Origin: CAZOJJ01 sp964580105 | Lineage (GTDB): Bacteria; Bacteroidota; Rhodothermia; Rhodothermales; Rubricoccaceae | Assembly: GCA_964580105.1 (NCBI GenBank) | Contig: CAZOJJ010000038.1 | Location: 1-30,786, forward strand | Length of the DNA stretch: 30,786 bases | Direction of reading: 5' to 3' | Shown here: positions 1 through 7,577 of the stretch, piece by piece | Position numbering within the stretch: the first letter of the stretch is position 1 | Layout of the letters: each line of letters begins with the position of its first letter | Position numbers and translations under genes: made by a program | The notes under the pieces: generated by a model | Databases searched by the model: none | What the model saw: the letters and a program-made list of their open reading frames with translations, nothing else | What the model was told of the DNA's origin: nothing

Positions 1-60
1 AAGCGTTCAACGGAGAAGCTTTCAACGGAAAAGCGTTCAACGGAAAAGCGTTCAACGCCG
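1..60. repeat. 15-bp tandem repeat, four copies
   Basis: Four consecutive 15-base units of the form aagcgttcaacggaa fill positions 1-60. Copy 2 has a ttt in place of gtt and copy 4 ends ccg. The array lies just downstream of the rnc stop codon (rnc reads leftwards and stops at 87) and may continue beyond the window edge. It is too short and has no spacers, so it is not a CRISPR array. Function unknown. Confidence 0.9.
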
Positions 61-86
61 GAGCGGGTATGGACGACGCGTCGGCG

Positions 87-914
87 CTACGAGGAGCGTT
101 CGGCGGCGTGGGACGGGGAGGCGCGTTCCTCACGGCGGAAGGTTTCGAGCGCTTCGCGGGCGGCGGCCTGCTCGGCCTGCTTCTTCGAGCGCGCCGCACC
201 GCGCCCGCGCGGGAGGCCGTCCACGAGCACGTCGATGGTGAAGAGGCGGTTGTGGCTGGGGCCCTCCTCGGCGACCACCTCGTAGGTCGGCTGCGGCCAG
301 CCGCGCGCCTGCACGTACTCCAGCAGCAGGCTCTTGTAGTTCGACCGCTGCTCGGCGAGGTCGTCCATGTCCACGAGGTCGTCGAGGAGGGTGAAGACGA
401 ACGTGCGCGCGGCGGCGAAGCCGAGGTCGAGGTAGAGCGCGCCGACGACGGCCTCGAAGGCGTCGGCCAGGATGGTCGTGTTGTCACGGCCCTCGGAGGC
501 GGCCATGTTCTCGCTCATGAGGATGAGCGGGCCGAGGCCGATGGCGCGGGCGTAGTCGGCGAGGACCTGGCCGTTGACGAGGTTGGCGCGCATGCGCGTG
601 AGGAAGCCCTCGTCGCGGTCGGGGTAGGCCGTGTAGAGCCGCTCGGCGACGACGGCGCCGAGGACGGCGTCGCCGAGGAACTCCAGGCGCTCGTTGGACT
701 CCGTGCCGTCGGTGACGTGGCCGCGGAACATGGAGCGGTGGCGGAGGGCGTGCTCGTAGAGGCCGAGGTCGCCGATGGGCACGCCGAGGAGGGCTTCCAC
801 GTCGGCGCGGGCGACGCCGGAGGGCGTCACCGCCGGGCGGCGGCGGCGGCCGAAGCGGCGGAGGAGGCGGCGCCAGCCGCGCAGTGCGGGGGGACCCTGA
901 GGGGAACCGTTCAC
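87..914 (-). CDS. rnc: Ribonuclease III
   Basis: Double-strand-specific endoribonuclease that processes rRNA precursors and structured mRNAs in the cytoplasm. The 275-residue protein carries the RNase III signature NERLEFLGDAVL in the N-terminal catalytic domain, whose acidic residues bind Mg2+. A second acidic stretch, ADAFEAVVGALYLD, matches the second half of the active site. The C-terminal part, from about residue 185, has a double-stranded RNA-binding domain (YKSLLLEYVQ to the SKKQAEQAAAREAL helix). The annotated start is GTG at 914. It gives a basic, arginine-rich extension of about 33 residues that is longer than in typical family members, so the true start could lie further in. The gene is divergent from the aldehyde dehydrogenase. 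A strong hairpin lies in its presumed leader (981-1015). Confidence 0.96.
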   Translation of the reverse strand: MNGSPQGPPALRGWRRLLRRFGRRRRPAVTPSGVARADVEALLGVPIGDLGLYEHALRHRSMFRGHVTDGTESNERLEFLGDAVLGAVVAERLYTAYPDRDEGFLTRMRANLVNGQVLADYARAIGLGPLILMSENMAASEGRDNTTILADAFEAVVGALYLDLGFAAARTFVFTLLDDLVDMDDLAEQRSNYKSLLLEYVQARGWPQPTYEVVAEEGPSHNRLFTIDVLVDGLPRGRGAARSKKQAEQAAAREALETFRREERASPSHAAERSS

Positions 915-980
915 GGCAGTGCGGGCCTACAAGTCGGTGCGTCCGGGGGATGAGCGAGGGCGGGCCGGCGCCTCCGTCCC

Positions 981-1015
981 GGTCCCGCCCGCCGCCAGCG
1001 TTTCCGGGCGGGACC
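981..1015. promoter_or_regulatory. Strong hairpin in the rnc / aldehyde dehydrogenase intergenic region
   Basis: Perfect 11-bp inverted repeat: GGTCCCGCCCG at 981-991 and CGGGCGGGACC at 1005-1015, with a 13-base loop. It starts about 67 bases upstream of the rnc GTG. If the rnc transcript starts to its right, it would be a 5' leader stem. In E. coli, rnc mRNA is cut by its own product at a leader stem-loop, so the position is suggestive. No T-run follows on either strand, so a simple terminator is unlikely. Confidence 0.55.
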
Positions 1016-1126
1016 CGCGCAACGGCCCGGGGGAATCTCCCCATCGCCGGGGCTCGTTGCAACCCGGCTCCGGCGATCCGCCCCCTTTTCATTCGCTGTT
1101 GAACCCTCGGCCTTTCGCTCCCTCCC

Positions 1127-2494
1127 ATGGCGACCTACACCACCGTCAACCCCGCCACCGGCGGGGCTCTCCGGGCCTACGACCTCCTCGACCTCGGCGG
1201 CATCGAGGCCGCCCTCGGCCGCGCCGCCGAGGCCTTCGCGCGCCACCGCGCCACGCCGATCGAGGAGCGCGCCGAGCGCCTCCGCCGCGTGGCCGACCTG
1301 CTGGAACGCGACGCGCACCACCACGCCGCGCTCATGACGCGCGAGATGGGCAAGCCGCTCGCCCAGGCCGTCGCCGAAGCGGAGAAGTGCGCCTGGGTGT
1401 GCCGCTACTACGCCGACCACGCCGCCGACTTCCTGGCCGACGAGCCGCGAGCGAGCGAGGCGCGCCGGAGCTTCGTGGCCTACCAGCCGCTCGGGCCGGT
1501 GCTCGCCGTGATGCCGTGGAACTTCCCCTACTGGCAGGTCTTCCGCTTCGCCGCGCCCGCGGTCATGGCCGGCAACGTGGGCCTCCTCAAACACGCCAAG
1601 AACGTGCTCGGCTGCGGCGACGCCATCGCCGGCCTCTTCCGCGAGGCCGGCTTCGAGGAGGGCGTCTTCCAGCACCTCGCCGTCGAGACGGATGCCGTCG
1701 AGGGCCTCATCAAGGACGACCGGGTGCGGGCCGTGACGCTCACGGGCAGCGAGGGCGCCGGGCGGGCCGTGGCCACGGCCGCCGCCGAGGCGCTCAAGCC
1801 GTCCGTCCTGGAACTCGGCGGCTCCGACGCCTTCGTCGTCCTCGCCGACGCCGACCTCGACCGCGCCGTCGAGGTGGGCGTGCGGGCGCGCGTGCAGAAC
1901 AACGGCCAGTCGTGCATCGCGGCCAAGCGGTTCGTCCTCGAAAGGCCCATCGCCGAGGCGTTCACCGCCCGGTTCGTCGAGGCCATGGAGGCGCTGACCG
2001 TCGGCGACCCGACGGCCGAGGGCACCGACGTTGGCCCGCTCGCGCGGGCAGACCTGCGCGAGGAAGTCCACGACCAGGTCGAGCGCGCCGCCGAGGCGGG
2101 CGCGGAGGTGCTGTGCGGCGGCGCGATCCCCGACGGCCCCGGCTTCTTCTACCCGCCGACCGTCCTGTCGAACGTGCGCGAGGGCACCGTCGCCTTCGAG
2201 GAGGAGATCTTCGGGCCCGTCGCCGCCCTCGTCGTGGCCGACGACGCCGACGACGCCGTGCGCCTGGCGAACGCCACGCGTTTCGGCCTCGGCGGCTCGG
2301 TCTGGACGGAGGACCGCGAGAAGGGCGAGGCCGTCGCCCGGCGGCTGGCGTGCGGCAGCGCGTTCGTCAACGAGATGGTCAAGAGCCACCCGAACCTGCC
2401 CTTCGGCGGCGTCAAGGATTCCGGCTACGGGCGCGAGCTCTCCCACCACGGCATCCGCGCCTTCGTCAACGTCAAGACGATCTGGGTGGAGTAG
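1127..2494 (+). CDS. NAD(P)-dependent aldehyde dehydrogenase, succinate-semialdehyde dehydrogenase-like
   Basis: Oxidises an aldehyde to the carboxylic acid with NAD(P)+. The 455-residue protein has the full aldehyde dehydrogenase fold markers: the oxyanion asparagine in MPWNFPYW (N132), the Rossmann turn TLTGSEGAGR (about 205-213), the general base in LELGGS (E229) and the catalytic cysteine in NNGQSCIAAKRF (C263). EEIFGPV follows towards the C-terminus. The GQSCIAAKRF context and the short N-terminus resemble the Sad/YneI type of succinate-semialdehyde dehydrogenases more than the longer GabD type; that substrate call is inference. The ATG at 1127 sits right after a pyrimidine-rich run ending CTCCCTCCC, with no Shine-Dalgarno sequence. 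No GABA-shunt partner genes are nearby. Confidence 0.93.
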   Translation: MATYTTVNPATGGALRAYDLLDLGGIEAALGRAAEAFARHRATPIEERAERLRRVADLLERDAHHHAALMTREMGKPLAQAVAEAEKCAWVCRYYADHAADFLADEPRASEARRSFVAYQPLGPVLAVMPWNFPYWQVFRFAAPAVMAGNVGLLKHAKNVLGCGDAIAGLFREAGFEEGVFQHLAVETDAVEGLIKDDRVRAVTLTGSEGAGRAVATAAAEALKPSVLELGGSDAFVVLADADLDRAVEVGVRARVQNNGQSCIAAKRFVLERPIAEAFTARFVEAMEALTVGDPTAEGTDVGPLARADLREEVHDQVERAAEAGAEVLCGGAIPDGPGFFYPPTVLSNVREGTVAFEEEIFGPVAALVVADDADDAVRLANATRFGLGGSVWTEDREKGEAVARRLACGSAFVNEMVKSHPNLPFGGVKDSGYGRELSHHGIRAFVNVKTIWVE

Positions 2495-2566
2495 TCCGGG
2501 GTCCGCCGGCCGTCGTGGGCTACATTGGTCACCCATCACGAAACAACGGGCTACGGACCCTGCGCC

Positions 2567-2842
2567 ATGTGGTACGCCCTCATCGCCATCGTCGCCATCC
2601 TGGGGTGGGTGGTGGTCCGGATCGTCCAGAGCGGGACCGCCGGCGGTCCCGGCCATGCCTGGGCCGAGCTGGAGGCCATCGTCACGAGCGAGACGTACGA
2701 CCTCGCCCGCACCACGGCCGACCTCGGCCGCGAGCTCGCCGAGGCGGGCGGGCGTCCGCCCCTGGCGCTGGAGGAGCCGCACGACCCCGAAGACGCCGAG
2801 CTCCGGGCGGCGCAGCTGACCCGTCGCCTCCGGGGCGGCTGA
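2567..2842 (+). CDS. Small single-pass membrane protein, function unknown
   Basis: Predicted 91-residue protein. The ATG at 2567 begins directly with a hydrophobic helix (residues 1-20, MWYALIAIVAILGWVVVRIV), which should act as a membrane anchor. A soluble, charged, helical tail of about 70 residues follows, rich in Glu, Arg and Ala, with the stretch EEPHDPEDAELRAAQL near the end. An in-frame TTG at 2525 would add 14 residues but would put polar residues in front of the helix, so I prefer the ATG. It lies 72 bases downstream of the aldehyde dehydrogenase in the same direction and could be co-transcribed. I do not recognise a family. Confidence 0.6.
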   Translation: MWYALIAIVAILGWVVVRIVQSGTAGGPGHAWAELEAIVTSETYDLARTTADLGRELAEAGGRPPLALEEPHDPEDAELRAAQLTRRLRGG

Positions 2843-2857
2843 GTCGCTTCAACGGGC

Positions 2858-2894
2858 GGGCGCCGGCTCCCCTCCCACGAGGAAACCGGCGCCC
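2858..2894. terminator. Candidate bidirectional terminator hairpin
   Basis: Inverted repeat GGGCGCCGG (2858-2866) and CCGGCGCCC (2886-2894), a 9-bp GC stem with a 19-base loop. It lies between the converging small membrane protein and the surface lipoprotein. There is only a weak T-rich segment (tggctt) on the plus side, so termination is inferred from position and stem strength. Confidence 0.45.
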
Positions 2895-2923
2895 TGGCTT
2901 CAGCTACTTCGGACGAGCGGGCC

Positions 2924-4432
2924 CTAGTTCGCGAGGTAGCCGAGCTGGCTCAGGGCGGTCCAACCCTGGAGCCAGTTGGTGGAGGCGTCGAACGCGCCGA
3001 CGTAGTGTACCGGGGTGAAGAACGCGTCGCCGGCGGGGTACGCGAAGCGCGGCATCGTGAGGGCCGGGCTGCCGCCCGCGAGGCGCGGATCGAGGCCGCC
3101 GTCCGCCTCGCGACTGACCGAGACGAACAGCGGGTCGCCGATGACGTTGCCCTGCGCGGGGTCGGTCATGTACGCGACGACCCAGTCGTTCCCGCTGTCG
3201 GCCGAGCCCGAGCTGACGAAGAGAGCCGCCGGATCGTCGCCGACGCCGAAGTGGCCGAACAGGTTGTTGCGGAGCTGGAGCTGGCCGTTCTCCAGCCGCT
3301 GGCGGCTGTCCTGGCCGGACGCGAGGTCCTCGATGTTGATGGCGTAGGTGAAGGCTTCGGCGACGATCGAGTTGTAGTAGGAGCCGCCCGCGTTGTCACG
3401 GAAGAGGATCCCGTTGCTGTCGCCGTTGCCGGAGGCCGGGCCGGAGCCGATGTAGGTGGCGTTGTAGATGGTGGGCGTGGCGTAAGGCTGGCCGTCCTCG
3501 GGACTCGTGCCGCCGTCGTGCTCGCCCATCTGGTTGCCGTCGCCGGCGGCGTGGATGCCGAACCAGAACTGCCCCTTTCCGCGCCAGCCCTCGTCGTAGT
3601 CGAACATGTCGTCGCCGGGGAAGGCGGAGACGAGGTAGCGGCCGGTCGCGGTGCCCCCGAACCACTCGAAGCCGTCGTCCTGGTTGGCGAAGACCTCGAC
3701 GTACTCGATGACGGTGCCGCTGCCGACGGCCCCGAAGGTGACGCCGTTGAGCTCGTTGTTGGCGCCGATGTCCGTGCCGCCATAGCGGACGGAGACGTAG
3801 CGGAGGACGCCGGAGTCGTCGTTGTCGTCGCAGGCGAACGCATCGCCGCAGCCGTACTGCCCGCGCACCTCGCTCGTCGGGATGCCCTCGATGGCCCCGA
3901 CGGTGGGGACGGTGTTGGTGCGGGCGGTGCCGAGGAGGACGAGGCCGCCCCAGAGGCCGCCCTGCGCCGGGAGGTCGTCGGGGTCGTCGAGGTCGTCAGC
4001 CTCGGCGGTGAAGATGATCGGGTCGGTGGCCGTGCCCTCGGCGAAGATCTTCCCGCCGCGCGCCACGATGAGCGCGCTCGCCGCCGTGCCGACGCCGCCC
4101 TCCGCCTTGATCACCGTGCCCGCGTCGATGCGGAGCGTCTGGCCGTCGTTCACGAAGACGCGGCCGTCGAGGAGGTAGGTGTAGTCCGGCGTCCAGCGGA
4201 CCTCGCCCACGCGCGGGGCGAGCCCGTGCCCGAGGTCCTGCACCGTAATCACGGCGCCTGCGGTGTCGTAGCGGACCTCGCCCGCCTCGACGGCACACGC
4301 GAGGGAGTGCTGGTGGGTCGTGGTCTCGCAGAACGCCGTCGGCGGGGGATCGGCGGGGTCGCCGGTGTCACAGCCGGCGGCGAGGAGCAGCGTCAGAAGC
4401 GTAAGGGAAGCGGTATGGAAGCGGAGGTTCAT
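2924..4432 (-). CDS. Surface or periplasmic lipoprotein, partner of the TonB-dependent receptor
   Basis: A 502-residue protein with a lipoprotein signal peptide: a hydrophobic core and LLLAAGC, so lipidation is expected at Cys21. The mature start CDTGDP is acidic. The body is rich in Asp, Asn and Gly and in beta-strand-like repeats, including GGLWGGLVLLG, DGFEWFGG and GDDMFDYDEGW, which suggests a beta-helix-like exported protein. I have seen this sequence style in proteins encoded beside TonB-dependent receptors, sometimes mislabelled as multidrug transporters; it has no membrane helices apart from the signal. Its ATG is 31 bases downstream of the receptor stop codon, so the two are probably one transcription unit. 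A role in capturing the receptor's substrate is inference; the ligand is unknown. Confidence 0.75.
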   Translation of the reverse strand: MNLRFHTASLTLLTLLLAAGCDTGDPADPPPTAFCETTTHQHSLACAVEAGEVRYDTAGAVITVQDLGHGLAPRVGEVRWTPDYTYLLDGRVFVNDGQTLRIDAGTVIKAEGGVGTAASALIVARGGKIFAEGTATDPIIFTAEADDLDDPDDLPAQGGLWGGLVLLGTARTNTVPTVGAIEGIPTSEVRGQYGCGDAFACDDNDDSGVLRYVSVRYGGTDIGANNELNGVTFGAVGSGTVIEYVEVFANQDDGFEWFGGTATGRYLVSAFPGDDMFDYDEGWRGKGQFWFGIHAAGDGNQMGEHDGGTSPEDGQPYATPTIYNATYIGSGPASGNGDSNGILFRDNAGGSYYNSIVAEAFTYAINIEDLASGQDSRQRLENGQLQLRNNLFGHFGVGDDPAALFVSSGSADSGNDWVVAYMTDPAQGNVIGDPLFVSVSREADGGLDPRLAGGSPALTMPRFAYPAGDAFFTPVHYVGAFDASTNWLQGWTALSQLGYLAN

Positions 4433-4463
4433 GGGGGAAGGAGTGCGTGGTGAGGGAGGGCGT

Positions 4464-7358
4464 TCAGAAGGCGAGCGACACCCCGAGGGAGAATGAGCGG
4501 CCGCGCCGGTACGCCTCGGAGACGTAGGTCCGCCCCTTGAAGGACTGGGTGATCCGGAAGACGGAGTCGAGCAGGTTCTTGGCCGAGGCCTTGAGCGTGA
4601 GCCCGTGCCAGAGCCGCTGGGAAGCGACGAGGTCGAGGACCGGCTGCGGCTGCTCGAAGAGGTTGGGCGCGCCCGAGGCGCCGACGGCGTAGAGCCGCTC
4701 GCCGAAGAGGTTGTAGTAGAGGCCGACCACCGTGCCCGCGCCGTCGTCGTGGTAGCTGAGGTCGAGGTTGACGACGTACTCGGACTGGCCCTGGAGCGGG
4801 CGCGTGGCCGGTGCGTCGGGGTCGTAAGCCCGGATGAGCGCCAGCTCGTCGTCGGCGATGGCGACCTCGGAGCGGAGGAGCGTGGCGTTGCCGCCCACCT
4901 CGACGCGGGCGAGCGGGCCGGGCAGTCCGTCCAGCCGGTGGCGCAGCTCGACCTCGAGGCCGTAGACCGCGCCGTCGGCCACGTTGCGGAACTGAATCTC
5001 GGTGTTCTGCGCGATGGGGTTGGCCACGCGCTCGATGGGGCCGTCGAACCGCTTGTAGAACCCGCTCATGGCCAGCACCTCGCCCGGGCGCATGAACCAC
5101 TCCCACCGGAGGTCGCCGTTGGCGATCAGCGTGCGCTCCAGCGCGGGGTTGCCGACGAAGACGTAGTCGCCGATGTAGTTGAAGGAGGCGAAGGGCGCCA
5201 GCTCGCGGAACGTGGGCCGGGCAAGGGTGCGGCCGTACGCGGCGCGGACGTTCATCCGGTCACTGAGCGCGTAGAGGAGGCTGAGCGCGGGCAGCACGTC
5301 GAACTCGTCGAGGTCGCCCTCGGGCGCGGCGGGGTCCCGGCTGACGACCGAGAGCCGGGTCGTCTCCAGCCGCGCCCCGCCGACGGCGCGGAGGCGGTCC
5401 GTCACCGCCACGTCGGCCAGGAGGTAGCCCGCCGCGACGGTCTGATCGCCGTCGTAGTTGGCGACGGGCTCGTAGGCGTCGATCAGGTAGGCGCCGAAGA
5501 GGGGCCGCCCGTTCGGCTCCTGCCCTACGATGCCGGTGTTCGCGTCGGAGAAGAAGGCGAAGGGGTCGCCGTCGAAGACGGCGCCGGGGCCCTGCCGGTA
5601 TTCGTAGCGGCGCTCGCCGTACGTGCGCCGGCGCTGGAGGAGGCTGGCGCCCGTCTTGAGCCGCCCGCTCAGCCCGCGCACGCGGGCGAAGGGCAGCGTC
5701 ACGTCGAAGGCGCCGGTGTAGGTGGTCTCGTCGAGGTCGCGGAAGAGCCGCGTCGGGGCGGTGTAGATGGCCGTGAGGATGGCGTAGAGGGTGTCCGTCC
5801 CCATCGGCGTGTAGTGGTCGGCGAAGAACCGGGTGTCCGGCTCGCGCTGCACCGAACGGGCGACGGCACCGTTCCAGGCCACGCGGAGGCCGCTCCGCGT
5901 CAGCACGTGGTCGCCGCGCAGCTGTGCCGAGGCGAGGCCGCGCTCGACGAAGCGGAGGGTGCGCGACTCGAAGACCTGATGCTCGGAGAGGTCGCGCGGG
6001 AGCGCACCGGCCTGATAGCGGCCCGTGGACTCGGCGCTCCGGTTGTAGAGGAGGTTGAGGCCGATCTCGTGGCGCGGCGCGAGCCGGTACGCGAGGTTCG
6101 CGAGCCCGCCGAGGAGGACCTCCTCGGCGCCGCGCTGGTCCGTCAGGCTTAGCTCGCGGACGAGCTCGTCGGTCTCGGCCACGTGGCCCGGCAGCGTGTA
6201 CCGCGCCGTGCGGCCGTCGCGGTAGCCCGAGGCGCTGCGGCTCCAGTTGAACGCGCCGATGAATCCGAGCGGGCGCCCGGCGATCGGCACCTGGCTGCCG
6301 ATGGAGACGCTCCCGCTCTGGTTGGCCGGTGCAGCGAGCACCGAGGGCGCCATCACGTTGTCGAACGCGCCCGAGAGGGCGTCGAGGCGCTGCGCCGCCT
6401 CCGGGTCCGTCAGTGCCTGCCCGATGTTCGGCACCTCGCCGCTTGCCAGCCCGGCGGGCAGCCTCGGTGCGCCGCCTCCGAAGAGGCCCACGCGCCCGCC
6501 GGTGTAGAGGAGCAGATCGCCGCCGGGCTCGACGCCCGTGGTGAAGCCGCCGGAGGTGGAGGCGGAGACGGTGAGCCGCTCGGGGAAGTCGCGCGTGGCG
6601 AGGTTGACGGCGCCGCCGGTGAAGTCGCCCGGCCGGTCGGGCGTGAAGGTCTTCGTGGCGACGACGTTGTCCAGCAGGCCTGCGGGGAAGAGGTCGAGGC
6701 CGACGGCGTTCCGCTCGGGGTCCGAGGAGGGCAGCGTCGCGCCGTTGAGCTGGACGTTGAGGTAGCGCCCCTGGAGTCCGCGCATGACGAGGTAGCGCCC
6801 GCCGACGACGCTCGCGCCGGTCACTTTCTGCAGGGCGTCGGAGGCGTTGCTGGAGCCGCTCCGCGCGATCTGGTCGGCGGCGATGGCGTCCGAGACGCCG
6901 GCGGCGCGCTGGCGCTCGCGGAGGAGCGCGGCGCCGCTGTCACGGAGGGCGCGCGCCTCGACGACGGCCTCGCCCACCTCGATGGCTTCGTCCTGAAGCG
7001 GGACGTCGAGGGCGACCGTCGCGCCGGCCGCCAGCGCGAGGCCGGTGATGCGCTGGGTGTGATAGCCGACGTAGGAGACGACGAGGTCGTAGGTCCCGGC
7101 CGGGAGGCCCCGGACGCGGTAGCGGCCGTCGAGGTCGGTGGCTGCGCCGGCCGCCATCCTATCGCTCCCGGCGGGAAACGCGGCCACGTTGACGCCGATG
7201 AGCGTCTCGCCCGTGGCCGCGTCTACGACGACGCCCGTAAGCGCGCCGGTCTGCGCAGTGGCGGCGCCGGTGGTGAGGAGGACTACGAAGGGGACGAGCC
7301 TGAGCCACGCCCCGAGGCGGGCGAAGGTGCGCCGGACGCGCCGTGTAACCACCGGCAT
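4464..7358 (-). CDS. TonB-dependent outer-membrane receptor
   Basis: Energy-coupled outer-membrane importer of about 964 residues. From the ATG at 7358 there is a signal peptide (arginines, hydrophobic stretch 21-33, likely cleavage after ATA at residue 35). A carboxypeptidase-regulatory-like domain follows, with LTGVVVDAATGETLIGVNV and the YVGY strand (about 40-115). Next comes the plug (IARSGSSNASDALQKVTG, VMRGLQGRYLNVQLNG, PDRPGDFTGGAVNL) and then a long beta-barrel ending in the aromatic GVSLAF, the usual outer-membrane insertion signal. An in-frame upstream start at 7415 would put 19 residues before the signal peptide and is less likely. The gene precedes a lipoprotein gene and is divergent from an MFS transporter. 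The substrate cannot be read from the sequence. Confidence 0.94.
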   Translation of the reverse strand: MPVVTRRVRRTFARLGAWLRLVPFVVLLTTGAATAQTGALTGVVVDAATGETLIGVNVAAFPAGSDRMAAGAATDLDGRYRVRGLPAGTYDLVVSYVGYHTQRITGLALAAGATVALDVPLQDEAIEVGEAVVEARALRDSGAALLRERQRAAGVSDAIAADQIARSGSSNASDALQKVTGASVVGGRYLVMRGLQGRYLNVQLNGATLPSSDPERNAVGLDLFPAGLLDNVVATKTFTPDRPGDFTGGAVNLATRDFPERLTVSASTSGGFTTGVEPGGDLLLYTGGRVGLFGGGAPRLPAGLASGEVPNIGQALTDPEAAQRLDALSGAFDNVMAPSVLAAPANQSGSVSIGSQVPIAGRPLGFIGAFNWSRSASGYRDGRTARYTLPGHVAETDELVRELSLTDQRGAEEVLLGGLANLAYRLAPRHEIGLNLLYNRSAESTGRYQAGALPRDLSEHQVFESRTLRFVERGLASAQLRGDHVLTRSGLRVAWNGAVARSVQREPDTRFFADHYTPMGTDTLYAILTAIYTAPTRLFRDLDETTYTGAFDVTLPFARVRGLSGRLKTGASLLQRRRTYGERRYEYRQGPGAVFDGDPFAFFSDANTGIVGQEPNGRPLFGAYLIDAYEPVANYDGDQTVAAGYLLADVAVTDRLRAVGGARLETTRLSVVSRDPAAPEGDLDEFDVLPALSLLYALSDRMNVRAAYGRTLARPTFRELAPFASFNYIGDYVFVGNPALERTLIANGDLRWEWFMRPGEVLAMSGFYKRFDGPIERVANPIAQNTEIQFRNVADGAVYGLEVELRHRLDGLPGPLARVEVGGNATLLRSEVAIADDELALIRAYDPDAPATRPLQGQSEYVVNLDLSYHDDGAGTVVGLYYNLFGERLYAVGASGAPNLFEQPQPVLDLVASQRLWHGLTLKASAKNLLDSVFRITQSFKGRTYVSEAYRRGRSFSLGVSLAF

Positions 7359-7458
7359 ACTCGCGTGGGAGGGTGGGAGGAAGACGCCGGCCAAGGCGGC
7401 TGCGAGCGATGGCACGGGGCCTCCTCGGACCGAACGGCGGCAACCTATCCCGCCCGTA

Positions 7459-7502
7459 TTGCGCCGCTGTTACCGCCCAATTACCCCATCGTTACCGTCC
7501 CG
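7459..7502. promoter_or_regulatory. Direct-repeat operator candidate, TTACC at 11-bp spacing
   Basis: Three TTACC motifs lie at 7470, 7481 and 7492, exactly one helical turn (11 bp) apart, with a degenerate fourth unit (TTGCG) at 7459. Direct repeats of about 7 bp plus a 4-bp spacer are the pattern bound by PhoB/OmpR-type response regulators, and the units CTGTTAC and CGTTACC resemble Pho-box half-sites. It lies between the TonB receptor and the MFS gene and could control either or both. The regulator's identity is inference. Confidence 0.45.
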
Positions 7503-7577
7503 CCGCCCGCGCGCGGTGCGCGGTTGAGCCTGGCTGCGTTCGGCATCTCCCTCGCAACTTTTGACCCGGCGGGGGTT

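Noticed and set aside
1..60. CRISPR array
   Set aside because: Direct 15-bp units with no spacers and no cas genes.
4605..6152. Long plus-strand open frame opposite the TonB receptor
   Set aside because: High GC creates long antisense frames; its translation is Glu/Val/Gly/Arg low-complexity without recognisable domains.
6183..7577. Long N-terminal extension of the MFS transporter
   Set aside because: This part overlaps the TonB receptor on the other strand and is low-complexity; the membrane protein begins at 7578.
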